Below are positions 1 to 7,046 of a stretch of DNA of 64,000 bases, piece by piece. This DNA is from Candidatus Enterocloster excrementipullorum (lineage in GTDB: Bacteria > Bacillota > Clostridia > Lachnospirales > Lachnospiraceae). The DNA lies in the NCBI GenBank assembly GCA_019119575.1, contig DWWT01000008.1:62001-126000 (forward strand), written 5' to 3'. The first letter of the stretch is position 1, and every line of letters starts with the position of its first letter. The position numbers were made by a program, and so were the translations under genes. Under the pieces are notes generated by a model. That model made no database searches. It worked only from the letters and a program-made list of their open reading frames with translations, and was not told the origin of the DNA.

Positions 1-523
1 TAAAAATTTCCCGATTTTCTTCTGGATTCTCTACAAAAGGCGCAATTGTCATCAGTCCCCGGATGTGTACATGCGGAAAGGCGCTGATGGTTCTCGCGGC
101 CTCCTCCACTTCCTCCAGGAAAAAGCCAAATTTGCTCTCCTCCCTGGCCACATTGACCTCCAGAAGAATATCCGCACCCATTCCCTGTTTGGCTGCCTCC
201 GCCTCTATCTGCTGTGCGAGGCGCAGGGAGTCAACTGAGTGAATCAGTACCGCTTTCCCCACCACCTGATGCACCTTGTTGCGCTGGAGATGGCCGATCA
301 TATGCCAGCGGATATCCGCGGGAAGTTCAGGCTTCTTTGCCGTAAGTTCCTGTACTTTGTTTTCTCCGAAGTCCCTGGCCCCCGCGTCGTACGCCTCCTG
401 CAGCATGGGAATGGGCTTTGTCTTGCTGACCGCAATCAGCGTCACTTCCTCCGGATTCCGTCCCACCCGGGCACAGGCCTCCCGTATATGTTCTCTGACT
501 TCCTCTAGTTGTTCTTTTACCAT
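1..523 (-). CDS. yggS: YggS/YlmE-family PLP homeostasis protein (3' end outside window)
   Basis: This is the N-terminal 174 residues of a pyridoxal-phosphate-binding protein of the YggS/PLPBP family; the rest runs off the left edge. The family is a soluble single-domain TIM barrel without known catalysis that buffers PLP and influences amino-acid and vitamin B6 balance. Visible marks are AVSKTK with the PLP lysine near residue 34, FGENKVQE at 52-59 and WHMIGHLQRNK after it. The ATG at 523 is preceded by an AGGAGGC ribosome site. In Clostridia the gene sits between division genes and sepF, which fits the neighbours. Identification is by sequence motif recognition and is firm. Confidence 0.93.
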   Translation of the reverse strand, partial: MVKEQLEEVREHIREACARVGRNPEEVTLIAVSKTKPIPMLQEAYDAGARDFGENKVQELTAKKPELPADIRWHMIGHLQRNKVHQVVGKAVLIHSVDSLRLAQQIEAEAAKQGMGADILLEVNVAREESKFGFFLEEVEEAARTISAFPHVHIRGLMTIAPFVENPEENREIF

Positions 524-580
524 GTATAATGCCTCCTATCATAAGGACAGCGGTCTCTTTTTATCCGCTGTCCGAACCGT

Positions 581-1981
581 TTACTGGTACAGCAGCTGCC
601 CTTCCTCCACCAGGGATGCGTCCAGGACAATATGGTCATAAACGGAAAGGCCATAGTCCATATTTCGGCGCACCGTATAATATTCGCTGTTGGAGTCCAG
701 TATTTCAATCTGCTTAAAAACCGTGTATCCCCGGTTAATATTGTAAACACCCTTCAGGGACCCGGTGGGCCCAATCTGGTACCGCTCGGAGGATTCCGGC
801 TTGACAATATAGTCGCCGGCCTTAAAGCCCTCCTCCTCGTCCGTGTCGATATAGTAATATTCCTCGTCCGCGTAGTAGATGGTTGTGGGAACAAAGACCA
901 CCGAGGTTCCGTTCTCATCGTAAACTTCCTTCAGGAAGCCTGTATCCGAAGAATCTCCGCCCTGTTCCAGATACTCCAGAGGAATCAGGAAGAAGTTTTT
1001 CTCTGTCACTGCGCTTATGGGAATCTTGAGTCCGTCTGCCTGATCCACCTTTATTTCAAATTCTACAAAGCGGTCCGAGATAAATTCTACCATATATTTG
1101 GTCAGATCCAGCTTTCCGTAGGAACCGCCGTCCGCTCCCGTAATAATGGAGAAGGGACAGGAAAGCTCCAGGGAGGCGTCCCGAAAAGCGATCTGCAGGG
1201 ATGTCTCTTGGCCGAACAGTTCCCGATCCTCATCCGTCAGAGGGAAAAGAATGGACCAGTTTTCTGATGTGACAATCTTGTAGGCAGGGGAACCGCTCTC
1301 GATCAGATCACCGGATTTCCGGCGGGTTCTTGAATAAGCAGTCTGATCAAAACTTGCCGCCTCCACGCTCTCCGGCTGCATGGCCTCATACGAATCAAAG
1401 GAATAGGAAACCACGCCGGACACATCCGAGCGCACCTGCTGAAACACCGCACCTGCCTCCTGGGCCAGCTCGTCCAGCTGATCCATGGCACTGAAGCTGG
1501 AATATTCCATCACCGCGGATTCAAGGGAGTAGCGGTAATCATAGATGCGGCCGAAATTTTCATCGTCCAAAGCCATCACCATGGAGGTAAGCTGGGAGCG
1601 AAGATCCCGCAGACTTTCATCGGAAAGCGTCTGCCCCTCCTGCGCGTTCTCTTTTAGCAATGTATCCAGGGTTCCGGACTCATCCAGCGTGTAGATGCGG
1701 CTTCCCACCGAAGCGCGCTTTCCCTCCGGAAGGTAGTAATTGATGTAGCCGGACTGCTCTGCGGTCCGCACTTGCTCCTGCCGGAGAATAAGTCCCGTAT
1801 ACATCCGGGTATTCACGATTCCTCCGTCCACCACCTCATAAAACTGGATTTTTTCCCGGTTTAAATATGTGGTAGCGCTGAACATAAGGTAGATAAAGAT
1901 GATGGCAAAAATAATCATGCCCACGTTGATATTTAACGGGCGCCGGTAACGGATTATTTTTTTGTTCTTCTTTTTCGCCAT
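581..1981 (-). CDS. HlyD-like membrane-anchored envelope protein
   Basis: A 466-residue protein with a short basic N-terminus (MAKKKNKK), one membrane segment at about residues 17-37 and a long extracytoplasmic part. It resembles HlyD/membrane-fusion adaptor proteins, including a region rich in short beta motifs and a coiled-coil-like middle. The ATG at 1981 is chosen because a GGAGAGAAGG ribosome site precedes it; an in-frame extension to 2092 lacks family-like sequence. Proteins of this type are commonly found just upstream of yggS and sepF in Clostridia, so a role in envelope or division is likely but unproven. No exporter gene lies next to it, which argues against a simple type I secretion adaptor. 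Confidence 0.75.
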   Translation of the reverse strand: MAKKKNKKIIRYRRPLNINVGMIIFAIIFIYLMFSATTYLNREKIQFYEVVDGGIVNTRMYTGLILRQEQVRTAEQSGYINYYLPEGKRASVGSRIYTLDESGTLDTLLKENAQEGQTLSDESLRDLRSQLTSMVMALDDENFGRIYDYRYSLESAVMEYSSFSAMDQLDELAQEAGAVFQQVRSDVSGVVSYSFDSYEAMQPESVEAASFDQTAYSRTRRKSGDLIESGSPAYKIVTSENWSILFPLTDEDRELFGQETSLQIAFRDASLELSCPFSIITGADGGSYGKLDLTKYMVEFISDRFVEFEIKVDQADGLKIPISAVTEKNFFLIPLEYLEQGGDSSDTGFLKEVYDENGTSVVFVPTTIYYADEEYYYIDTDEEEGFKAGDYIVKPESSERYQIGPTGSLKGVYNINRGYTVFKQIEILDSNSEYYTVRRNMDYGLSVYDHIVLDASLVEEGQLLYQ

Positions 1982-2065
1982 TCCGCAAAACCGCCTTCTC
2001 TCCTGCTGTCCGGAAAATCTGCCCGGGAACCGGCCAGTAAGCCGTCTCCCTGTGCATCCATAAAG

Positions 2066-2114
2066 GGGCTGCCTCCCGCCCCGGACCATCAAAGCCCGAT
2101 GCGGCAGGCAGCCC
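2066..2114 (-). terminator. Large GC-rich hairpin after the P-loop gene
   Basis: GGGCTGCCT at 2066-2074 pairs with AGGCAGCCC at 2106-2114, and after one mismatch four more pairs extend the stem. It lies 36 nt downstream of the P-loop gene stop codon. The following T-run on the minus strand is weak (CTTTAT), so termination is possible but not assured. Confidence 0.45.
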
Positions 2115-2150
2115 TCTCGCTCCTGTCATTTTACCACAAATTTTCTATCA

Positions 2151-2570
2151 TTACAATGAAATAATCACATCGCCCTTGGCACACTCAGGAAGCTCGTCCG
2201 CATCCTGCGAGATGCTTAAGACAAATGTAACATGATACTTTTCACTGATTTTTTTCAATGTCATATATGTGTCGGAAATATCGGCGCCCTCCAGGCAGGA
2301 CAACTTTAAGAAACTATCCAGATACATGGTCTCCAGATCGTAATCCTGGGAAATGATGCCGCAGATGAATCCTAAGAAGGACTCGGGGCTTGTGATGGGA
2401 AATTCATTCACATTAATGAGACGGATTTTGTTATTCAGCTCATACATATGCTGGGCACTTTTATCCAGGTAAACCACTGTTCCGTTGGCGCCTTTGATCG
2501 CCGCATTGGCCATGTCCAACAGATGCTTGGTCTTGCCCTTACCTTTTTTTCCTGCAATAATCTGAACCAT
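2151..2570 (-). CDS. Small P-loop protein (often annotated PilT-like)
   Basis: A 139-residue protein starting with a Walker A motif (GKKGKGKT, residues 7-14), so it probably binds a nucleotide. Homologues in Lachnospiraceae are often labelled twitching motility protein PilT, but this protein is far too short for a PilT ATPase and has none of the type IV pilus neighbours. A hydrophobic strand TFVLSISQD near the C-terminus may be a Walker-B-like strand. The ATG at 2570 is followed directly by the P-loop and preceded by GGAGGAGATTGGT. Function is unknown. Confidence 0.7.
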   Translation of the reverse strand: MVQIIAGKKGKGKTKHLLDMANAAIKGANGTVVYLDKSAQHMYELNNKIRLINVNEFPITSPESFLGFICGIISQDYDLETMYLDSFLKLSCLEGADISDTYMTLKKISEKYHVTFVLSISQDADELPECAKGDVIISL

Positions 2571-2660
2571 ACCAATCTCCTCCTTGAGTTATATATGTTG
2601 TATAAAAAATCAATTTAGATTATCCTAATTATAGTACAAATTCTCGAAAAACGCAATGAC

Positions 2661-3623
2661 TTATTTGTCAATTATCGAAACTATATTTTCCATATTATCA
2701 TAAAGGGCCTGACGGCTGTCCGACTTCAGCACAATGGAGATATATTCCCCGCCCGCGCTGTCTTCCTCCGCCATGACCAGACAGTATCCGGCCGCCTGGG
2801 TTGTGCCCGTCTTGCCGCCGATCACCGTGATTCCCTCCGGCGTCTCCCGCTCTCCGGTCATGAACCAGTTTCCGCCCTTCCATGTCTTGGTGACGGTCTG
2901 GCCGCTTTTGTCCCGGTAGGAGGCCGTATAGGCAGTGGAGCCCGCAACTTTCCGGAAGGTGGCGTCCTTCATGGCTTCGTGGAAGATCAGGTACAGGTCG
3001 TAAGCTGTGGTGTAATGATCCGGATCGTGCAGTCCGTGCGGATTGACAAAATGCGTGTCAACCGCGCCGATCCTGGCGGCTTCCTCGTTCATCATGTCCG
3101 CAAAGGCTTCCACGCTCCCTGCGATGTGTACCGCGATGGCTGCGCCCGCGTCATTTCCCGAGGGAAGCATAAGCCCATAGAGAAGCTGCTCCAGAGTGAG
3201 CACATCCCCCGGCTCAATGCCGGCGAGAGTGGCTCCCGCCTCTGTGATCACCGCGTCCTCCGTCACCGTCACCTGGTCGGCAAGATTTCCGTATTTGAGA
3301 GCCACAAGAGCCGTCATAATTTTGGTTGTGCTGGCGGGATACAGCTGTTCAAAGGCATCCTTGCTGTAGAGGACTTCACGGCCATCCTGGTCAAAAAGCG
3401 CTGCCGCCTCCGAGGTCACAAGACCCGCGTCAAAGGCCTCTTCGTCCGCCACCACACAGAGATCCTGGGCAAAAGGCTCTGCATAGTATCCGTCCCCCGC
3501 TGCTTCTGCCGCGATCACAGGAATGCGCTCCTCAAGGACATAGGGATCCGAAAGGGAGGATGTACATCCCGCAAGGGATAGGGCAAGAACTCCCGCTGCA
3601 CCGGCGATGAATATTCTTTTCAT
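2661..3623 (-). CDS. Lipoprotein D-alanyl-D-alanine carboxypeptidase (S11 family)
   Basis: A 320-residue penicillin-binding D,D-carboxypeptidase that would trim the terminal D-alanine of peptidoglycan stem peptides outside the membrane. The three active-site motifs are present: S98-T-T-K101, S155-G-N157 and K271-T-G. The N-terminus has a lipobox (LAGC, Cys20), so it is likely a lipoprotein rather than anchored by a C-terminal helix. The ATG at 3623 shares one base with the mgsA stop codon (TGATG), indicating translational coupling. It is the last gene of the shape/division block. A second S11 enzyme lies at 21229-22668. Confidence 0.93.
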   Translation of the reverse strand: MKRIFIAGAAGVLALSLAGCTSSLSDPYVLEERIPVIAAEAAGDGYYAEPFAQDLCVVADEEAFDAGLVTSEAAALFDQDGREVLYSKDAFEQLYPASTTKIMTALVALKYGNLADQVTVTEDAVITEAGATLAGIEPGDVLTLEQLLYGLMLPSGNDAGAAIAVHIAGSVEAFADMMNEEAARIGAVDTHFVNPHGLHDPDHYTTAYDLYLIFHEAMKDATFRKVAGSTAYTASYRDKSGQTVTKTWKGGNWFMTGERETPEGITVIGGKTGTTQAAGYCLVMAEEDSAGGEYISIVLKSDSRQALYDNMENIVSIIDK

Positions 3624-4018
3624 CACCGGAAGGCCTCTCTCCACTCCATATCGCCCCGATCCAGTGCCTTGATGAGAAGCTCTGCCGTGGCCAGATTGGT
3701 AGCCAGCGGAATATTGTAGGTATCGCACAGGCGCACCACAATATTGACATCCGGTTCATGGGTCTTGGGATTGTGGGGATCCCGCAGGAAAATTACAAGA
3801 TCCATCTCATTATGTTCGATCTGGGCTGCCATCTGCTGCATGCCGCCCAGATGCCCGGCCAAATACTTGTGAATATTTAAATTGGCGACTTCCTCGATCA
3901 GCCGTCCTGTGGTGCCTGTGGCGTACAGCGTATGCTTGCTCAAAATTCCTCTGTATGCAATGCAGAAGTTCTGCATCAGCTTTTTCTTTGCGTCATGGGC
4001 AATCAAACCAATTGTCAT
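3623..4018 (-). CDS. mgsA: Methylglyoxal synthase
   Basis: A 131-residue enzyme converting dihydroxyacetone phosphate to methylglyoxal and phosphate, a glycolytic overflow bypass. The family signature is clear: GHLGGMQQ, then FLRDP with the catalytic aspartate, then HEPDVN and IPLATNLATAELL. The length is normal for the family (E. coli about 150). The ATG at 4018 follows a good ribosome site; a longer in-frame reading overlaps rodA and is not family-like. It follows rodA in the order seen in many Clostridia. Confidence 0.96.
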   Translation of the reverse strand: MTIGLIAHDAKKKLMQNFCIAYRGILSKHTLYATGTTGRLIEEVANLNIHKYLAGHLGGMQQMAAQIEHNEMDLVIFLRDPHNPKTHEPDVNIVVRLCDTYNIPLATNLATAELLIKALDRGDMEWREAFR

Positions 4019-4038
4019 GTTACGTAACCCTCCTTGGA

Positions 4039-5160
4039 TTAAAAGTGTCGTGTTTCTCGTTGAAGTCCTACATTCAGTACCAGCCCCATACCGATAAAAA
4101 TACTGATCAGGGAACTGCTCCCGTAGCTTATAAAAGGAAGCGGAAGACCGGTATTGGGGAAAATGCCGGTTGCAACGGCAATATTCGCAAAAGCCTGAAA
4201 GGCGATAAGGGTGGCCATGCCTGCGCACAGCAGCCTGCCCGACATATCCTTTGCTCTGGCAGCAATCAGCAGACATTCATATATGATCAGCAAAAACAGG
4301 ACAATCACTATCACGCAGCCCCGAAATCCCAGTTCCTCGCCGATAACGGCGAATATAAAGTCTGTCTGCTCCTCTGAGAGAAAGTTCCCGTTTTTAACAG
4401 ATGCTATCGTAGTATTAAAGAGCCCTTTGCCATTCAGTCCTCCGGAACCGATGGCAATAATGGAATTGTCCTGCTGGTAGCGCAGCTCTCCATAGCGCTC
4501 CGGGTAAAACCAGGCTAATATGCGGCCGGCCTGATATTCCCTGATAAAGGGAATCATGCCGTGCAGCAGCAGGTAGATAAAGGTGGCTGTCATGGGTACA
4601 ACTACCGCGATGGTTCCGCCCACCCACTTATAGCTGATGCCGCTGGAAAACACAATGCCCAGAACCATAACCGTAATTACCAAAACCGTGGACAGGTTGG
4701 GCTGCTCAAAAATAAGAAAAGCCGGAACCGCAAAAAGCAGGGCCGCGATGAGAACCGTACTCACCCGGTTGATCTTTTCCTGGTATTTCGAAAAATACCA
4801 GGAAAAGGTGACAATCAGGCCGATCTTCACAAATTCCGAAGGCTGAAGCTGGCCGATTACCGGCACTTCAATCCACCGCCGCGCGTTGTTTACCGCTCTG
4901 CCCCAGATAAGCACTGCCGCCAGGATTGCAACGCATCCGCCGTAAATAGCCGGAGCCAGATTCACAATCCGGTGGTAGTCGATAAGGGACAGGCCTACGG
5001 CCAGAGAAAGGCCGACTAAAACGCCCATAAGCTGACGCGCTACCGCGTCTTCATCCATATTGGTTGCGCTTCGGATGACCAGAATACCGATCACATTCAG
5101 CGCGATCATATATAAAACAAGCCGAAAATTGAAATGTCTGAAATCGTAGTCTAAAAACAT
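4039..5160 (-). CDS. rodA: Rod-shape SEDS glycosyltransferase RodA (FtsW/RodA/SpoVE)
   Basis: A 373-residue polytopic membrane protein of the SEDS family, the peptidoglycan glycosyltransferase partner of a class B PBP such as the PBP2 at 7047-9953. About ten membrane helices are visible, and the C-terminal GLPLPFISYGSSSLIS segment is diagnostic. ATG at 5160 is used, sharing a base with the minE stop (TGATG); a TTG one codon earlier is less likely. RodA rather than FtsW is chosen because of its place in the mre-PBP2-min block. Confidence 0.93.
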   Translation of the reverse strand: MFLDYDFRHFNFRLVLYMIALNVIGILVIRSATNMDEDAVARQLMGVLVGLSLAVGLSLIDYHRIVNLAPAIYGGCVAILAAVLIWGRAVNNARRWIEVPVIGQLQPSEFVKIGLIVTFSWYFSKYQEKINRVSTVLIAALLFAVPAFLIFEQPNLSTVLVITVMVLGIVFSSGISYKWVGGTIAVVVPMTATFIYLLLHGMIPFIREYQAGRILAWFYPERYGELRYQQDNSIIAIGSGGLNGKGLFNTTIASVKNGNFLSEEQTDFIFAVIGEELGFRGCVIVIVLFLLIIYECLLIAARAKDMSGRLLCAGMATLIAFQAFANIAVATGIFPNTGLPLPFISYGSSSLISIFIGMGLVLNVGLQRETRHF

Positions 5161-5447
5161 CAAAAAAGCCCCTTGTTCGAAATGGAGCGGATCGGTATAT
5201 TGGCGTGAAGCACGCCCACTCTCTCCCGGCTGCCGCCGGACAGAACCTCCGTCCCCGTATCCATCAACAGCTGAACACGATCCTTTTCTATCTCCATGTA
5301 TTTTGAAATGGCATGTATCATGTCATCTTTCAGCATAAGTATCAGCTCCGGGGAGCATCCGGCCTTGTCCGACACCAAAAGAAGCTTTAACCGCCGCTTG
5401 GCTGTCTCCCCGGAAGAACCGTGGGGATCTCTGTTCCACCGCACCAT
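5160..5447 (-). CDS. minE: Cell division topological specificity factor MinE
   Basis: A 95-residue protein that stimulates the MinD ATPase and drives pole-to-pole oscillation, restricting the division site to midcell. The segment AKRRLKLLLVSDKAG followed by the MinD-contact helix is typical, with a C-terminal dimerization region. It lies 10 nt downstream of minD and is coupled to rodA. MinE in a Gram-positive is typical of Clostridia, where it replaces or supplements DivIVA-based systems. Confidence 0.95.
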   Translation of the reverse strand: MVRWNRDPHGSSGETAKRRLKLLLVSDKAGCSPELILMLKDDMIHAISKYMEIEKDRVQLLMDTGTEVLSGGSRERVGVLHANIPIRSISNKGLF

Positions 5448-5457
5448 GACCGCCTCC

Positions 5458-6249
5458 TTACGCCCGCTTTAAGGCCCGGCGCAGTCTGGCAAAAAAGTCC
5501 GGTGCCCTGCCGGGATCCGTCACCGGCACATTCTCTCCCATCAGCCGGCGGCAGATGTCCAGATAGGCCTCGCCGGCCGGAGAACCCATGCCGACCAGGG
5601 GCTCCCCCTGGTTGGTGGAGATGACAATATTCTCATCATCCGGCACCGCACCCAGAATATTAACTGCCAGAATGTCCATCACATCCCCCAGGGACATCAT
5701 ATCGCCCCGCTGGACCATATCGCCCCGGATGCGGTTGACGATGAGATCCATCTCTCCCATCCCCGCGTGCTCCAAAAGGCCGATGATGCGATCCGCATCC
5801 CGTATGGCCGATACCTCCGGCGTAGTTACCACCAGAGCCCGGTCCGCACCGGCTATGGCGTTGTAAAATCCCTGTTCAATACCGGCCGGGCAATCGAGCA
5901 GTATGTAGTCAAACTCATCCCGCAGATCGTCCACCAGCTTAATCATCTGCTCCGGGTTCACCGAGGACTTGTCCCGGGTCTGCGCCGACGGCAGAAGGTA
6001 AAGGTTTGGATATCTTTTGTCTCTTATCAGGGCCTGCTTCATACGGCAGCTTCCTTCCACCACGTCTACCAGGTTGTAGACAATGCGGTTTTCCAGTCCC
6101 ATGACCACGTCCAGGTTGCGCAGGCCGATATCTGTGTCAATCAGCACGACCCGTTTGCCCAGGATGGCAAGTCCCGTACCCACATTGGCAGAGGTGGTGG
6201 TCTTTCCTACCCCGCCTTTTCCAGAAGTAATCACAATGACTTCACTCAT
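5458..6249 (-). CDS. minD: Septum site-determining ATPase MinD
   Basis: A 263-residue deviant-Walker-A ATPase (KGGVGKTTT, residues 11-19), with DTDIGLRNLD and LDCPAGIEQGF downstream. ATP-bound dimers attach to the membrane by the amphipathic C-terminal helix, visible here as FFARLRRALKRA, and recruit MinC to block FtsZ assembly. Length and motifs match the family throughout. It sits between minC and minE, consistent with a complete MinCDE system. Confidence 0.97.
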   Translation of the reverse strand: MSEVIVITSGKGGVGKTTTSANVGTGLAILGKRVVLIDTDIGLRNLDVVMGLENRIVYNLVDVVEGSCRMKQALIRDKRYPNLYLLPSAQTRDKSSVNPEQMIKLVDDLRDEFDYILLDCPAGIEQGFYNAIAGADRALVVTTPEVSAIRDADRIIGLLEHAGMGEMDLIVNRIRGDMVQRGDMMSLGDVMDILAVNILGAVPDDENIVISTNQGEPLVGMGSPAGEAYLDICRRLMGENVPVTDPGRAPDFFARLRRALKRA

Positions 6250-6332
6250 AGGAACCTCCTGAAAAATAGACTATAAGCTTTACCTTCCCATTGTACATTA
6301 AATTTTACTAATTTACCAGTATTTTTTTACCA

Positions 6333-7001
6333 TCAAGAAAAATTTAACATATTATTTAGAAACGTTTTCCTGATTGGGCGGATTTCTACCCCGTCCGGGC
6401 CGGCGCAGGCAATCATGGGGCCGCGGCCTAAACGCTTGTTTTTTTCATTGAAGCGGCTGGTGTGCTCCCCAATGCGGATCTGCAGAGGCGCCATCTCAAA
6501 CGCGACCACTACCGAATCCCGGTTTCCCGCGGCCCCCGCGTTGGCCGTCCCTCTGAGTGCTCCCAGCACAATGATGTTTCCCTTGGCCGTGACCTTGGCC
6601 CCGTGCTCCACATCCCCGATCACAACGATGCTGGCCTCGGACTCCAGGGCATCCCCCCGCCGAAGATTTCCCCGGTAGAACTGGCCGGTCTGGGAATTGA
6701 GTTCCATAAGCTTATCATTCAGCGCTTTTTCGCAGCGCTCGATGCGCTCCGCGTCCGTGTCCAGCAGGCAGAGCACCTCAATCTGCGAATTTCTCGTGAT
6801 CGTATCCACAATGGCCAGCTCCTCCTGGGGAGTGAGTTCCCTTCCCTCCAGGGTCAGGGTCATCTGGACAGAGCCCCAGAACCGGGCGCTCTCCCGAAAT
6901 TTTTTCCCCACGGCCTCGAGCAGCTCCCCAAAGGGAATCTGGGCGTCCAGGATGACGGTCATCCCGGCCCTGCTGCTCTTAATCACTACTGCACTGCGCA
7001 T
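6333..7001 (-). CDS. minC: Septum site-determining protein MinC
   Basis: A 222-residue FtsZ inhibitor. The C-terminal beta-helix domain is recognisable by YRGNLRRGDALES, VIGDVEHGA and GNIIVLGALRGTA (about residues 117-160), the MinD-binding and FtsZ-inhibiting half. The N-terminal domain is more divergent, as usual. ATG at 7001 is chosen over an upstream in-frame codon because AAAGGAGA lies 9-10 nt before it. An 83-nt spacer to minD holds no obvious gene. Confidence 0.94.
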   Translation of the reverse strand: MRSAVVIKSSRAGMTVILDAQIPFGELLEAVGKKFRESARFWGSVQMTLTLEGRELTPQEELAIVDTITRNSQIEVLCLLDTDAERIERCEKALNDKLMELNSQTGQFYRGNLRRGDALESEASIVVIGDVEHGAKVTAKGNIIVLGALRGTANAGAAGNRDSVVVAFEMAPLQIRIGEHTSRFNEKNKRLGRGPMIACAGPDGVEIRPIRKTFLNNMLNFS

Positions 7002-7046
7002 TGATCTCGTCTCCTTTATCCGGCAGCCGCGCACTTTACGGCCGCC

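Noticed and set aside
545..573. GGACAGCGG/CCGCTGTCC hairpin before yggS as a terminator
   Set aside because: Stem is good but there is no T-run on either strand, and it lies inside an apparent operon.
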